Below are positions 25,406 to 33,762 of a stretch of 54,728 bases of DNA, in pieces. Source of the DNA: Clostridiales bacterium UBA5888 (GTDB taxonomy: Bacteria > Bacillota > Clostridia > Oscillospirales > Oscillospiraceae); the NCBI GenBank assembly GCA_002431965.1, contig DJEW01000007.1:1-54728 (forward strand), written 5' to 3'. The translations under genes and the position numbers were made by a program. The notes under the pieces are model-generated. The model was not told the DNA's origin and did no database searches. It was given only the letters and a program-made list of their open reading frames with translations. Each line of letters opens with the position of its first letter. Position 1 is the stretch's first letter.

Positions 25406-25735
25406 ATGTTAGAGACAATGTCTTTCGGCGAAAGCCTGCTTACCTCTCTGACCGGACTTGCCGTTGTGTTTACGGTGCTTATTGTGCTTGCGCTGGCGAC
25501 AATTGCGATTGCAAAGGTGGTCGGCAAGCTGGCGGGTGCGCAGAATACACCAGCCCCGGCAGCGCCAACCGCTGCACCTGCAGTCGTTCCCATGGCTTCA
25601 AAGACTGAGGAAGACCTTGACGATATAGTTGCAGCTCTTCAGGGCGCGCTTAGCATGGAGTCCGGCATACCGGTAGACAGGCTTGTCATCAAATCTGTAA
25701 AGAGTGTTCCGGACGCTTCGGACAAACAGCAGTGA
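25406..25735 (+). CDS. gcdD: Sodium-pumping decarboxylase, small membrane subunit (GcdD/OadG-like)
   Basis: A protein of about 109 residues. One membrane helix (about 15-38) is followed by an Ala/Pro-rich linker and an acidic C-terminal segment, the architecture of OadG/GcdD subunits that hold the decarboxylase complex together at the membrane. I prefer ATG 25406, 9 bases after AGAGAG; ATG 25397 is possible. It opens the D-C-B gene order known for the glutaconyl-CoA decarboxylase of Acidaminococcus fermentans. The sequence is poorly conserved and the call relies on layout. Confidence 0.8.
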   Translation: MLETMSFGESLLTSLTGLAVVFTVLIVLALATIAIAKVVGKLAGAQNTPAPAAPTAAPAVVPMASKTEEDLDDIVAALQGALSMESGIPVDRLVIKSVKSVPDASDKQQ

Positions 25736-25761
25736 ATTAGAGAAATGGAAGGAATAATAAG

Positions 25762-26163
25762 ATGAAATACACAGCTATAGTTAATGGTAAGACCTATGAG
25801 GTGGAGATAGAGCGCGCTTCCACCGGACGCAGCATTGGTCATGCGAGCGCACCGACTGCTCCTGCGCCTGTGGCAACAGTCGCACCGGCAGCTCCTGCGC
25901 CGGCAGCACCCGCACCTGTGGCAGCGCCCACGCCGGCAGCACCCGCGGCAAACGGCGGCGCAGTCGTCAGTCCCATGCCCGGCAGCATCCTTGACGTCCG
26001 CGTCAAGCCCGGCGACGCAGTTGCAGAGGGTCAGGTCGTTGTCACTCTTGAGGCAATGAAGATGGAAATTGAGGTCAAGGCGGAGAGCGCCGGCGTCGTA
26101 TCAGCCGTGAACGTTAAGAAGGGCGATATGGTCGAAAGCGGAAGCGTCCTTGTAACGCTCTGA
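25762..26163 (+). CDS. gcdC: Biotin carrier subunit of the sodium-pumping decarboxylase
   Basis: A 133-residue biotin carboxyl carrier. A short N-terminal domain (1-25) is followed by a flexible Ala/Pro-rich linker (about 28-64) and a biotinyl domain with EAMKMEIE. Lys100 is the biotinylation site, 34 residues from the C-terminus. It shuttles carboxybiotin from the carboxyltransferase to the membrane pump. AAGGA lies upstream. The linker DNA is repetitive GCACC/GCTCC codons and may vary in length between strains. Confidence 0.93.
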   Translation: MKYTAIVNGKTYEVEIERASTGRSIGHASAPTAPAPVATVAPAAPAPAAPAPVAAPTPAAPAANGGAVVSPMPGSILDVRVKPGDAVAEGQVVVTLEAMKMEIEVKAESAGVVSAVNVKKGDMVESGSVLVTL

Positions 26164-26178
26164 AAATGAGGTCTGCAA

Positions 26179-27333
26179 ATGGGAATCATTGAAGCTTTCG
26201 GCAAGCTGCTTGCCGAATCGGGATTCGCCGCTCTGACATGGCGCGAGGTTGTTATGCTCATCGTCTCCTGCGTTCTGCTCTACCTTGCCATTGAAAAGAA
26301 GTTTGAGCCGCTTCTGCTGCTGCCTATAGCTTTCGGCATGCTTTTGGCAAACCTGCCCGAAGCCGGTCTTATGTACGATGCGACCATCGACGGCGGTGCG
26401 TGGTATCAGTCCGGTATCATCAGGATAATGTACAGCGGCGTAAAGAGCAGTCTTTTCCCCTGCCTTATATTCATGTGCATCGGCGCAATGACAGACTTCG
26501 GTCCGCTGATTGCAAACCCGATCAGTCTGCTGCTCGGCGCGGCTGCGCAGTTCGGCATTTACATTGCCTTCATGATTGCAAACGCGACCGGGCTATTCAC
26601 GCCGGAGCAGGCGGCGGCGATCGGTATCATCGGCGGCGCAGACGGCCCGACTGCGATCTATGTCGCCAATAATCTTGCGCCGAACCTCGTTGCCTCCATT
26701 GCCATCGCGGCGTACTCATACATGGCTCTTATCCCGCTTATCCAGCCGCCCATAATGAAGCTGCTGACCACAGAGAAAGAGCGCAAGATAAGAATGAAGC
26801 AGCTGCGTCCTGTGAGCAAGAAAGAAAAGATCGTCTTCCCGATCTTTGTCACCATCTTCTGCTCTCTCATTTTGCCGGATGTCGCGCCGCTGCTTGGTAT
26901 GTTGATGCTTGGCAATCTGTTCAAGGAGTCAGGTGTTGTTGACCGATTAAGCGACACTGCGCAGAATGCGCTTTGCAACATCGTCACTATTATGATCGGT
27001 CTTTCCGTCGGCGCGACCGCCAACGGCGAAGCTTTCATTCAGGTGCAGACGATTGCTATCGTCGTCCTCGGTCTTGCGGCGTTTTCGTTTTCCACCATCG
27101 GCGGTGTGCTGCTCGGCAAGCTGCTGTGCGTGATCACCCACGGCAAGATCAATCCGCTGATCGGTTCAGCCGGCGTGTCCGCTGTCCCCATGGCTGCGCG
27201 TGTCGCGCAGAAGGTCGGCTCAGAGTCCGATCCGCACAACTTCCTGCTGATGCATGCTATGGGACCCAACGTGGCCGGCGTCATCGGCTCAGCTGTCGCG
27301 GCAGGCTTCTTCATGCTGACTTTCGGCGGTTGA
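26179..27333 (+). CDS. gcdB: Sodium-translocating decarboxylase, beta (membrane pump) subunit
   Basis: A 384-residue integral membrane subunit of the OadB/GcdB/MmdB family. It decarboxylates carboxybiotin and exports sodium. IIGGADGPTAIYVANNLAP (about residues 152-170) contains the conserved Asp that takes part in sodium movement. GSAGVSAVPMAARVAQ and HNFLLMHAMGPNVAGVIGSA near the C-terminus are diagnostic. GAGGT precedes the ATG. It lies 15 bases after gcdC. Confidence 0.96.
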   Translation: MGIIEAFGKLLAESGFAALTWREVVMLIVSCVLLYLAIEKKFEPLLLLPIAFGMLLANLPEAGLMYDATIDGGAWYQSGIIRIMYSGVKSSLFPCLIFMCIGAMTDFGPLIANPISLLLGAAAQFGIYIAFMIANATGLFTPEQAAAIGIIGGADGPTAIYVANNLAPNLVASIAIAAYSYMALIPLIQPPIMKLLTTEKERKIRMKQLRPVSKKEKIVFPIFVTIFCSLILPDVAPLLGMLMLGNLFKESGVVDRLSDTAQNALCNIVTIMIGLSVGATANGEAFIQVQTIAIVVLGLAAFSFSTIGGVLLGKLLCVITHGKINPLIGSAGVSAVPMAARVAQKVGSESDPHNFLLMHAMGPNVAGVIGSAVAAGFFMLTFGG

Positions 27334-27346
27334 TAGCCAAAACATA

Positions 27347-27384
27347 CAGCGAGGCGGGAATGTGCATACGTTTCTTCCTCGCTG
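27347..27384 (+). repeat. Intercistronic hairpin after gcdB
   Basis: CAGCGAGG (27347-27354) pairs with CCTCGCTG (27377-27384) around a 22-base loop. No T-run follows, so a processing or stabilising hairpin is more likely than a terminator. Confidence 0.55.
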
Positions 27385-27439
27385 AAATGCGATAAAAAAA
27401 CCGAAAACGGTACTGTTTCAGTTTCAAAGGAGATTTGTT

Positions 27440-28651
27440 ATGGATATTATGGAAAATGTGCATGGCGCACTGGAAGACGTAGTGATCCTTGACCTGACAA
27501 GAGTTGTTGCAGGTCCGTTCTGCACATCCATGCTCGGAGATATGGGCGCACGTATAATCAAGATAGAGAATCCAAGGGGCGGCGATGACAGCCGTGCATA
27601 CGGTCCGTATGTAAACGGCGAGAGCGCATATTTTGCGATGCACAACCGCAGCAAAGAGGGCGTAACGCTCAACCTCAAAGCTCCCGAGGGCAAGGCGCTG
27701 TTCCTTGAGATGGTCAAGAAAGCGGATGTTGTTGTGGAGAATTACCGACCCGGCGTTATGGACAGGCTCGGTCTAGGCTATGATGTGCTCAAGGAAGTCA
27801 ACGATCAGATAGTATATGCTGCGGTCTCCGGCTATGGCTGCTACGGTCGCTATTCACAGCGCCCCGGGTATGATATTCTTGGTCAGGCTATGGGCGGTCT
27901 TATGAGCGTGACCGGCACGAAGGAGAGCGGTCCTGTCAAGGCGGGCAACGCCATGGGCGATATTCTCGGCGGTCTTAATCTCACAATCGGCATACTCGCA
28001 GCGCTCCATGCCCGTACTATTATCGGTCGCGGTCAGAGAGTTGACGTGTCGCTTGTTGACGCGGTTGTCGTCAGCCTTGAAAACGTATTCACAAGATACT
28101 GGTATTCAGGCGTCGTTCCGGAGCGCGCAGGCAACGCCAATCCTGCCACCGCGCCGTATAATGCGTATCAGGCCAAGGATGGGCTTGTTATCATTGCCTG
28201 CGGCAACCAGCACCTTTTCGAAAAGCTTGCAAACGACGTTGCCGGGAAGCCGGAGTGGATCAGCGACGCGCGCTATATTGACAATGTAACAAGAGTTGCG
28301 CATTTTGAAGAACTCAAGGTGGATATTGAAGCATGGGCAAAGGACTACTCTGTCAGCGAGATCGTTGACAGCTGCCTTGCAAACGGCGTACCGGCAGGTC
28401 CTGTTTATGATGTCAGTCAGATCGTCAAGGATGAGCATATACTAAAGGATCGTGATATGTTCCCGATAGTCCACCATCCCGTCATTGGCGATATGCATGT
28501 CAACGGCGATGCTGTGAAGCTTATGGAGACAAAGCCCCACATCACAAAGCCGGCGCCCACGCTAGGTCAGGACAATGTTTCCGTGTACGGTGAGTTTGCC
28601 GGACTTAGTGAGGAAACTGTCAAAGAGTATAAGGAAAAGGGTATAATCTGA
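27440..28651 (+). CDS. Family III CoA-transferase (CaiB/BaiF) 2
   Basis: A 403-residue family III CoA-transferase. The N-terminal motif LTRVVAGPFCTSMLGDMGA and the Asp in RPGYDILGQAMGG (near residue 144) are intact. It is inserted between the pump subunit and the carboxyltransferase of the sodium decarboxylase, so it probably activates the acid whose CoA ester the decarboxylase uses. The human glutarate CoA-transferase SUGCT belongs to this same family, which fits glutarate. AAAGGAG precedes the ATG. It is well diverged from the copy at 16968. Confidence 0.93.
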   Translation: MDIMENVHGALEDVVILDLTRVVAGPFCTSMLGDMGARIIKIENPRGGDDSRAYGPYVNGESAYFAMHNRSKEGVTLNLKAPEGKALFLEMVKKADVVVENYRPGVMDRLGLGYDVLKEVNDQIVYAAVSGYGCYGRYSQRPGYDILGQAMGGLMSVTGTKESGPVKAGNAMGDILGGLNLTIGILAALHARTIIGRGQRVDVSLVDAVVVSLENVFTRYWYSGVVPERAGNANPATAPYNAYQAKDGLVIIACGNQHLFEKLANDVAGKPEWISDARYIDNVTRVAHFEELKVDIEAWAKDYSVSEIVDSCLANGVPAGPVYDVSQIVKDEHILKDRDMFPIVHHPVIGDMHVNGDAVKLMETKPHITKPAPTLGQDNVSVYGEFAGLSEETVKEYKEKGII

Positions 28652-28691
28652 TAAATACCCGGGTTATACGAAAAATAGATTGGAGAATGTA

Positions 28692-30455
28692 ATGAGCACA
28701 TACGGATATTCCATGCCCAGATACTTTCAGGACATGCCAACCATCGGCAAGCCGCTCACGAGCGAGAATGAGGAAAACCGCAACGAGATAGTCAAGGTCG
28801 AGGAAGAAATAAAGCAGCTTATAGCCGATGCGCTTGCTGCTGGCCGCAGCGACGAGTCGCTCAACGAAAAGGGTCAGCTTACCGCAATGCAGCGCATTGA
28901 GGCGCTTGTTGACGACGGTACATGGTGCCCGCTAAACAGCCTCTACAATCCAAACGATAATGAAAACGGCTCTACCAGCATAGTGAAGGGTATAGGTCGC
29001 GTTGCGGGCAAATGGGCTGTTGTTGTTGCGTCCGACAACAAGAAGAGAGCAGGCGCGTGGGTTCCCGGTCAGGCGGAGAATCTGCTCAAGGCTGCGGACA
29101 CCGCAAAGATACTGCGCATCCCTCTCATATACCTGCTCAACTGCTCCGGCGTTGAGCTTGACCAGCAGGAGCTTCTGTTCCCCGGACGGCGCGGCGGCGG
29201 CGCTTCTTTCTACCGAAATGCAGAGCTTGCGCAGCTCGGTATTCCGGTGCTTGTCGGCATCTTCGGCACTAATCCCGCCGGCGGCGGCTATCACTCCATC
29301 AGCCCGGTCGTTCTTGTCGCCCAAAAGGACGCTAATATGGCGGTCGGCGGCGCAGGGATCCTCTCTGGCATGAACCCTAAAGGCTATGTCGATGAGGAGA
29401 GTGCAAGAGCCCTCATCAACGCACAGTCCGGCGCAAGAACTCCCGCGCCAGGCGGAGTAAAGACTCATCACGACGTTACCGGCTTTTTCAGAGAGGTCTG
29501 CGAAGATGACGCCTCCGTCGCCGACACACTGCGCAAGTACATGAGCTATATTCCCGGCTTTGATCTTGAGTTCTTCCGCGTCGCGCCTCCGATGGAGCCT
29601 GCGTTCCCGAGTGAAGACCTCTACAGCATTATTCCCATCAATCCCAAGCGCACCTATGATATATATCAGGTCATCTCCCGCCTTACCGATGCGAGTCAGT
29701 TTGACGAGTATAAGCCAGATTACGGTCCGGAGGTCGTCTGCGGCATCGCACGTATGGACGGTCTGCTCGTGGGTATTGTCGCCAACAAGCAGGGCTTCTT
29801 TATGAACTATCCCGAATACCGCGGCGAGAAGGCGATCGGCGTCGGCGGCAAGCTCTACCGTCAGGGTCTCATAAAAATGAGCGAGTTTGTGACTCTCTGC
29901 GAGAGAGATAGAATCCCGATGATATGGCTTCAGGACAGCAGCGGCATTGATGTCGACGATATTGCGGAGCAGGCGGAGCTTCTCGGTCTTGGTCAGTCAT
30001 TGATCTACTCCATTCAGAATGGTGCTACTCCGTTTCTTGAAATCACACTGCGCAAGGGCAGTGCGGCGGCGCACTATGTTCTCGGCGGTCCGCAGTGCGA
30101 GAAAAACAATCCGTTCAGCCTCGCGGCGCCGACCAGCGAATACTACGTCATGCACGGAGAGACCGCGGCGGCGGCCATGTATGTCCGTCAGCTCGTCAAG
30201 GCCAGCAAGGCAGGTCGGCCGCTTGATGACATCATTGAGAACATGAATGAGCTTATCAATGCTTATCATGTCAAATCCCGCCCGAAGTTCGCGGCGAAAC
30301 TCGGCATGGTCGATGAGATCGTACCAATGGACGATCTGCGCAACTATATGATGGCGTTCACGCAGGCCGCGTACCAGAATCCGTCAACTATATGCCCGCC
30401 CCATCAGATGCTGACCCCCAGATGCATCCGCGAGTATAACAGAACAAAAAAATAA
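28692..30455 (+). CDS. gcdA: Glutaconyl-CoA decarboxylase-type carboxyltransferase, alpha subunit
   Basis: A 587-residue biotin-dependent carboxyltransferase. From memory it matches GcdA of Acidaminococcus fermentans nearly end to end: YSMPRYFQDMP at the start, VVVASDNKKRAGAWVPGQAE, GTNPAGGGYHSISP, NYPEYRGEKAIGVGGKLYRQ and SRPKFAAKLGMVDEIV. It moves CO2 from glutaconyl-CoA (or a close analogue) to biotin, leaving crotonyl-CoA. I chose ATG 28692 after GGAG; a TTG 12 bases earlier is possible. With gcdDCB it completes the pump, and a terminator follows. Confidence 0.96.
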   Translation: MSTYGYSMPRYFQDMPTIGKPLTSENEENRNEIVKVEEEIKQLIADALAAGRSDESLNEKGQLTAMQRIEALVDDGTWCPLNSLYNPNDNENGSTSIVKGIGRVAGKWAVVVASDNKKRAGAWVPGQAENLLKAADTAKILRIPLIYLLNCSGVELDQQELLFPGRRGGGASFYRNAELAQLGIPVLVGIFGTNPAGGGYHSISPVVLVAQKDANMAVGGAGILSGMNPKGYVDEESARALINAQSGARTPAPGGVKTHHDVTGFFREVCEDDASVADTLRKYMSYIPGFDLEFFRVAPPMEPAFPSEDLYSIIPINPKRTYDIYQVISRLTDASQFDEYKPDYGPEVVCGIARMDGLLVGIVANKQGFFMNYPEYRGEKAIGVGGKLYRQGLIKMSEFVTLCERDRIPMIWLQDSSGIDVDDIAEQAELLGLGQSLIYSIQNGATPFLEITLRKGSAAAHYVLGGPQCEKNNPFSLAAPTSEYYVMHGETAAAAMYVRQLVKASKAGRPLDDIIENMNELINAYHVKSRPKFAAKLGMVDEIVPMDDLRNYMMAFTQAAYQNPSTICPPHQMLTPRCIREYNRTKK

Positions 30456-30484
30456 AGCATTTCCTATCTTTGTGATGTAGACAG

Positions 30485-30526
30485 AAAAGGGGCTGCAGCG
30501 ATTCTTCTTATCGCTGCAGCCTCTTT
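30485..30526. terminator. Bidirectional terminator between gcdA and the flavin reductase gene
   Basis: GGCTGCAGCGAT (30491-30502) pairs with ATCGCTGCAGCC (30510-30521). The stem extends through A-rich and T-rich flanks (AAAAGG and TCTTT), so it can work on both strands. Confidence 0.8.
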
Positions 30527-30541
30527 GCATAACGTGTCAAA

Positions 30542-32557
30542 TCAGAGCTTTGCCACTATGTCGTTCACACCCCACACGGCGGTGAGGAGGTTGCCTATCT
30601 GCGTGCAGTCGCCTGCTGAGTATACATCGACACCCTCAACGTCGATGTTGAGCTGGTGAGGATTGTATCCTGCTGCCGCAACGACATTTTCCGCCGGAAT
30701 GATTTTGTCGCCGTCAGGCGTGCCGATGACAACATGATCCTTCGCTATCTCTTTTACCACGGAGCTTGTGTATACGTCGACATTGTTGAATTTCAGCATG
30801 TCGCGCAGCATCCATGCGTTCACGGCGCACAAAGCCTTGTCCTGAAGAATGTCCGCACCCATTTCGACAACGGAGACCTTGTGACCCTTTTCCGTAATCT
30901 CGTTTGCAACCTCGCATCCCGTCAGCCCGCCGCCAATGACGACGACATCGTGACCCAGCGGACGCTTTTCAAGCAGATACTCCTTCGCATCGCACACGTT
31001 CTCGCCGTCGAAGCCGGGGATGGGGATGCGCTTTTTGTCTGCACCGGTCGTGAGTATCACAACATCGGCCTTTTTCTCGCGGACTATGTCGTTAGTGAGC
31101 GGGGTGCCGAGATGCACGGGTATGTTGAGGTCGAGCATCTGCTTTTCGTACCACGCAATTAGCTTCTTGTCGTCGTCCTTGAAGTCAGGCGCGGCCGCGG
31201 CGCGGAACGTGCCGCCGAGACGCTCGGTCTTTTCATAAAGCTCAACGTCAAAGCCGCGTAGAGCGCTGATACGCGCTGCCTCCATGCCGCCGATGCCGCC
31301 GCCCGCAACGAGTATTTTTTTCTTAGTTTCGGCTGGTTTGAGCGTGTATTTGTCTTCCTGAAGGCTGACGGGGTTGAGCGCGCAGGACACGTTCAGCCCG
31401 CGCGTCAGACGTCCAAAGCAGCCGTTATGGCAGCCAATGCACGGACGAATGTCCTCTGTCCTGCCCTCGCGCACCTTGCGCGCCCACTCGTTGTCAGCAA
31501 GGATCGGTCGCGCCATTGCGACGGCATCGATCTCGCCGCTGGCAACGGCGTGCAGCGCAGTGTCCGGGTTGCCCATCTTGCCGGAGACGAACACGGGAAC
31601 ATGGCAGAAATTCTTGATATACGCCGCCTCGGGGAGGTTGCATGCCTCGGGCATATACGTTGGCGGGTGGCACCAATGCCATGAGTCGTAAGTGCCGTTG
31701 TCGCAGTCGAGTGCGTCGATGCCTGCCTTTTCGAGTATACGCACGACCGACATGCTCTCTTCAAGACTGCGCCCAAATTCAACATAGTCCTGTCCGGGCA
31801 GCACGCTCTGGTTGAAGCCGGCGGTTTTACTCGCCACGCTGTAGCGCATAAGCACGGGATAATCCGCGCCGCATACGCGCTTGATGCCCTCTATCATCTC
31901 CGTGGAGATGCGCAGCCGGTTTTCAAGGCAGCCGCCGTACTCATCCGTGCGATGGTTGAAATTGGACATGGCAAATTGATCAAGGAGATAGCCCTCGTGA
32001 ATGGCGTGTATCTCGACACCGTCGCAGCCGGCTTCCTGCGCGAGTGCGGCGCTGTTTATCATCACGTCAACGAGCTTGTGTATCTCGTCCTTAGTGAGCG
32101 CACGGTGCTTCATTTCGGGTGCGAACACGTTAGGCATACCGTCGCTCGGGGCGACCATGGCGCGCTCATAGTTGAAGTACGGCAGCGTCACACCGAAGTT
32201 AGCGCGCAGACCGCGCCCCATTCCTGCGCCGAGCTGGAGCACGAACTTCGTGTCCGTCTCCTCGTGTATCTGTGCCATAAAATCCTTTAGCGGACCGCGG
32301 AACACGTCTCCCGCCTCGTCCAGCCAACCGGGGCGACCCCATTTGTCCGTCAGGATCGAGAGACCCGGGATAATCATGCCGACACCGCTTTTCGCGGCGT
32401 TCATGAAAAACTTGACGCAGTTGGCGTTGAACTTATTATCGATGATGGGTGCGGTGCCGCCCATTGCGCAAAGGATGATCCTGTTGGGAACTTCGAGCTT
32501 GTTTATTTTGAACGGCTCGAACAGAGGATCATACTTGTGGTCGATGTGGTTTTGCAT
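30542..32557 (-). CDS. Old-yellow-enzyme/2,4-dienoyl-CoA reductase family oxidoreductase
   Basis: A 671-residue enzyme with three parts: an FMN-binding TIM barrel (about 1-365) with Tyr190 in HEGYLL; a [4Fe-4S] site C373-x2-C376-x3-C380-x11-C392; and a C-terminal FAD/NAD(P) unit with AGGGIGGMEAA and VVVIGGGLTGCEVA. This is the layout of 2,4-dienoyl-CoA reductase, 2-enoate reductase and the bile-acid enzymes BaiCD/BaiH. It would reduce an activated C=C bond using NAD(P)H. AAAGGAG precedes the ATG. It stands alone downstream of lysR 2. The substrate is unknown. Confidence 0.92.
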   Translation of the reverse strand: MQNHIDHKYDPLFEPFKINKLEVPNRIILCAMGGTAPIIDNKFNANCVKFFMNAAKSGVGMIIPGLSILTDKWGRPGWLDEAGDVFRGPLKDFMAQIHEETDTKFVLQLGAGMGRGLRANFGVTLPYFNYERAMVAPSDGMPNVFAPEMKHRALTKDEIHKLVDVMINSAALAQEAGCDGVEIHAIHEGYLLDQFAMSNFNHRTDEYGGCLENRLRISTEMIEGIKRVCGADYPVLMRYSVASKTAGFNQSVLPGQDYVEFGRSLEESMSVVRILEKAGIDALDCDNGTYDSWHWCHPPTYMPEACNLPEAAYIKNFCHVPVFVSGKMGNPDTALHAVASGEIDAVAMARPILADNEWARKVREGRTEDIRPCIGCHNGCFGRLTRGLNVSCALNPVSLQEDKYTLKPAETKKKILVAGGGIGGMEAARISALRGFDVELYEKTERLGGTFRAAAAPDFKDDDKKLIAWYEKQMLDLNIPVHLGTPLTNDIVREKKADVVILTTGADKKRIPIPGFDGENVCDAKEYLLEKRPLGHDVVVIGGGLTGCEVANEITEKGHKVSVVEMGADILQDKALCAVNAWMLRDMLKFNNVDVYTSSVVKEIAKDHVVIGTPDGDKIIPAENVVAAAGYNPHQLNIDVEGVDVYSAGDCTQIGNLLTAVWGVNDIVAKL

Positions 32558-32602
32558 ATACTGTTCTCCTTTGCCAGAAAATACTATGCTATCAGCAATA
32601 AA

Positions 32603-32632
32603 ATTCTAACATATTATTCTTTTCAATGGCAA
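32603..32632 (-). promoter_or_regulatory. Promoter of the flavin reductase gene
   Basis: On the minus strand, TTGCCA (32632-32627) and TAGAAT (32608-32603) are 18 bases apart. Transcription would begin near 32596, about 40 bases before the start codon. Confidence 0.55.
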
Positions 32633-32651
32633 ATTGATAATATGAGATAAA

Positions 32652-32672
32652 AATATCGAAATTTATGATATT
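32652..32672. promoter_or_regulatory. LysR-type binding site (ATC-N9-GAT)
   Basis: AATATC (32652-32657) and GATATT (32667-32672) flank 9 bases, the classical ATC-N9-GAT form of a LysR recognition site. Its centre lies about 66 bases upstream of the predicted reductase transcription start, the usual position of the LysR recognition half. Confidence 0.6.
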
Positions 32673-32688
32673 AACGTCCTGCTGTTCA

Positions 32689-33615
32689 TCAAAGATCAAG
32701 TGGCTGGTCGCTGCTGCGCCCGCCTGTGTAGCGCCAGGGGTTCTTTTTTATACACTCGTTGAAGGCTTTCACGAACGTCTCGACGCCCTGGTGGATGATG
32801 TTGCTGCTGGAATTCTTGCGGATTAGCATATAACAGATGCGGTTGGGCGGCGCGGCAGTGAGACGGTGTATTTCCAGCCCAAACTGCGCGCGAAAGCTCG
32901 TTGCGACAGAGGCGGGGGCAAGCGCCCAATGCAGTGGATCCGTAAGAAACGTGGTCAGCAGTCCGCAGGAGTCTACCTTTACAAACGGCAGCTCGTGCTC
33001 GTCCCACCATTCGTTGTTCCAGCGCAGGATGTTTTCATCCCATGTGAAGAGTATCTGATCGCTTTTTTTCAGCACCGACGGGTGCAGCGCGCCCTCGGGA
33101 TAATACCCTGGCAGGCATATCATGTACATTGGCTCGCTGAACACGGGCTTTGCCTGTATGTCATAGCGTATCGGATAGAACGCGAACGCCACGTCCATCA
33201 GCTGCGAGGTCAGCCGGGAGTATATCTCCTGCGAGTGATAGCTCACGAATTCCATCTGAAGCTCGGGTATGTCCGTCTTTATTTTGTGAAAGATTGGTGA
33301 GAGCAGATACTGGTTCATGCTGTCCATGCTGCCTATGCGAACCTTTCCCGCACTGGAATTGGTGTGTATCTGATGCATTTGCGTATTCAGCTCCAGCCAC
33401 TGCATCGCCAGCGGGTAAAAACGCTTGCCGTCCTCGGTGAGCGTCATTTTCTTAAATCCGCGTTGCCTGTCGAAGAGCGTCACGCCAAGCTCCTGCTCAA
33501 GTACCTGTATGCGGTGGCTTATCGTCGACTGTGAGGCGAGCAGCGTTTTTGCTGCGGCGGAAATGGTTTGCTGCTGGACGATGCAGATAAAGCTCATGAT
33601 TATTTCCTGATTCAC
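32689..33615 (-). CDS. LysR family transcriptional regulator 2
   Basis: A 308-residue LysR-type regulator. The helix-turn-helix contains ISAAAKTLLASQSTISHRIQ and LGVTLFDRQRGFKK within the first 65 residues, followed by an effector domain. It starts with GTG at 33615-33613, because AAGGAGG lies 7 bases upstream and the conserved start NQEIIMSFICIVQQQ follows; the frame open from 33684 has no such signal. It is divergent from the CoA-transferase operon and upstream of the reductase gene, so it may control both. Confidence 0.92.
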   Translation of the reverse strand: MNQEIIMSFICIVQQQTISAAAKTLLASQSTISHRIQVLEQELGVTLFDRQRGFKKMTLTEDGKRFYPLAMQWLELNTQMHQIHTNSSAGKVRIGSMDSMNQYLLSPIFHKIKTDIPELQMEFVSYHSQEIYSRLTSQLMDVAFAFYPIRYDIQAKPVFSEPMYMICLPGYYPEGALHPSVLKKSDQILFTWDENILRWNNEWWDEHELPFVKVDSCGLLTTFLTDPLHWALAPASVATSFRAQFGLEIHRLTAAPPNRICYMLIRKNSSSNIIHQGVETFVKAFNECIKKNPWRYTGGRSSDQPLDL

Positions 33616-33646
33616 CGTATTTCCTCCTTGAAAGTCATAATGCAAT

Positions 33647-33684
33647 ATTATCGATAATTTAATACGAAAAATGTGGTTTGTCAA
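33647..33684 (-). promoter_or_regulatory. Divergent control region: promoter of lysR 2 and a 12-bp palindrome
   Basis: On the minus strand, TTGACA (33684-33679) and TAAATT (33661-33656) are 17 bases apart. The perfect palindrome ATTATCGATAAT (33647-33658) overlaps the -10 and could be the autoregulatory site. No equally clear plus-strand promoter is seen for the CoA-transferase operon. Confidence 0.45.
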
Positions 33685-33762
33685 CTAATTTGCAAAGGTG
33701 TTATCATGATACCAGCGAACAAAACAAAGAAATGTACAATGAGAAAGGCTTTGCTAATTGCG

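Noticed and set aside
25841..25950. Short direct repeats that could suggest a CRISPR or tandem array
   Set aside because: They are in frame and encode the Ala/Pro linker of the biotin carrier. No CRISPR array was seen anywhere in the window.
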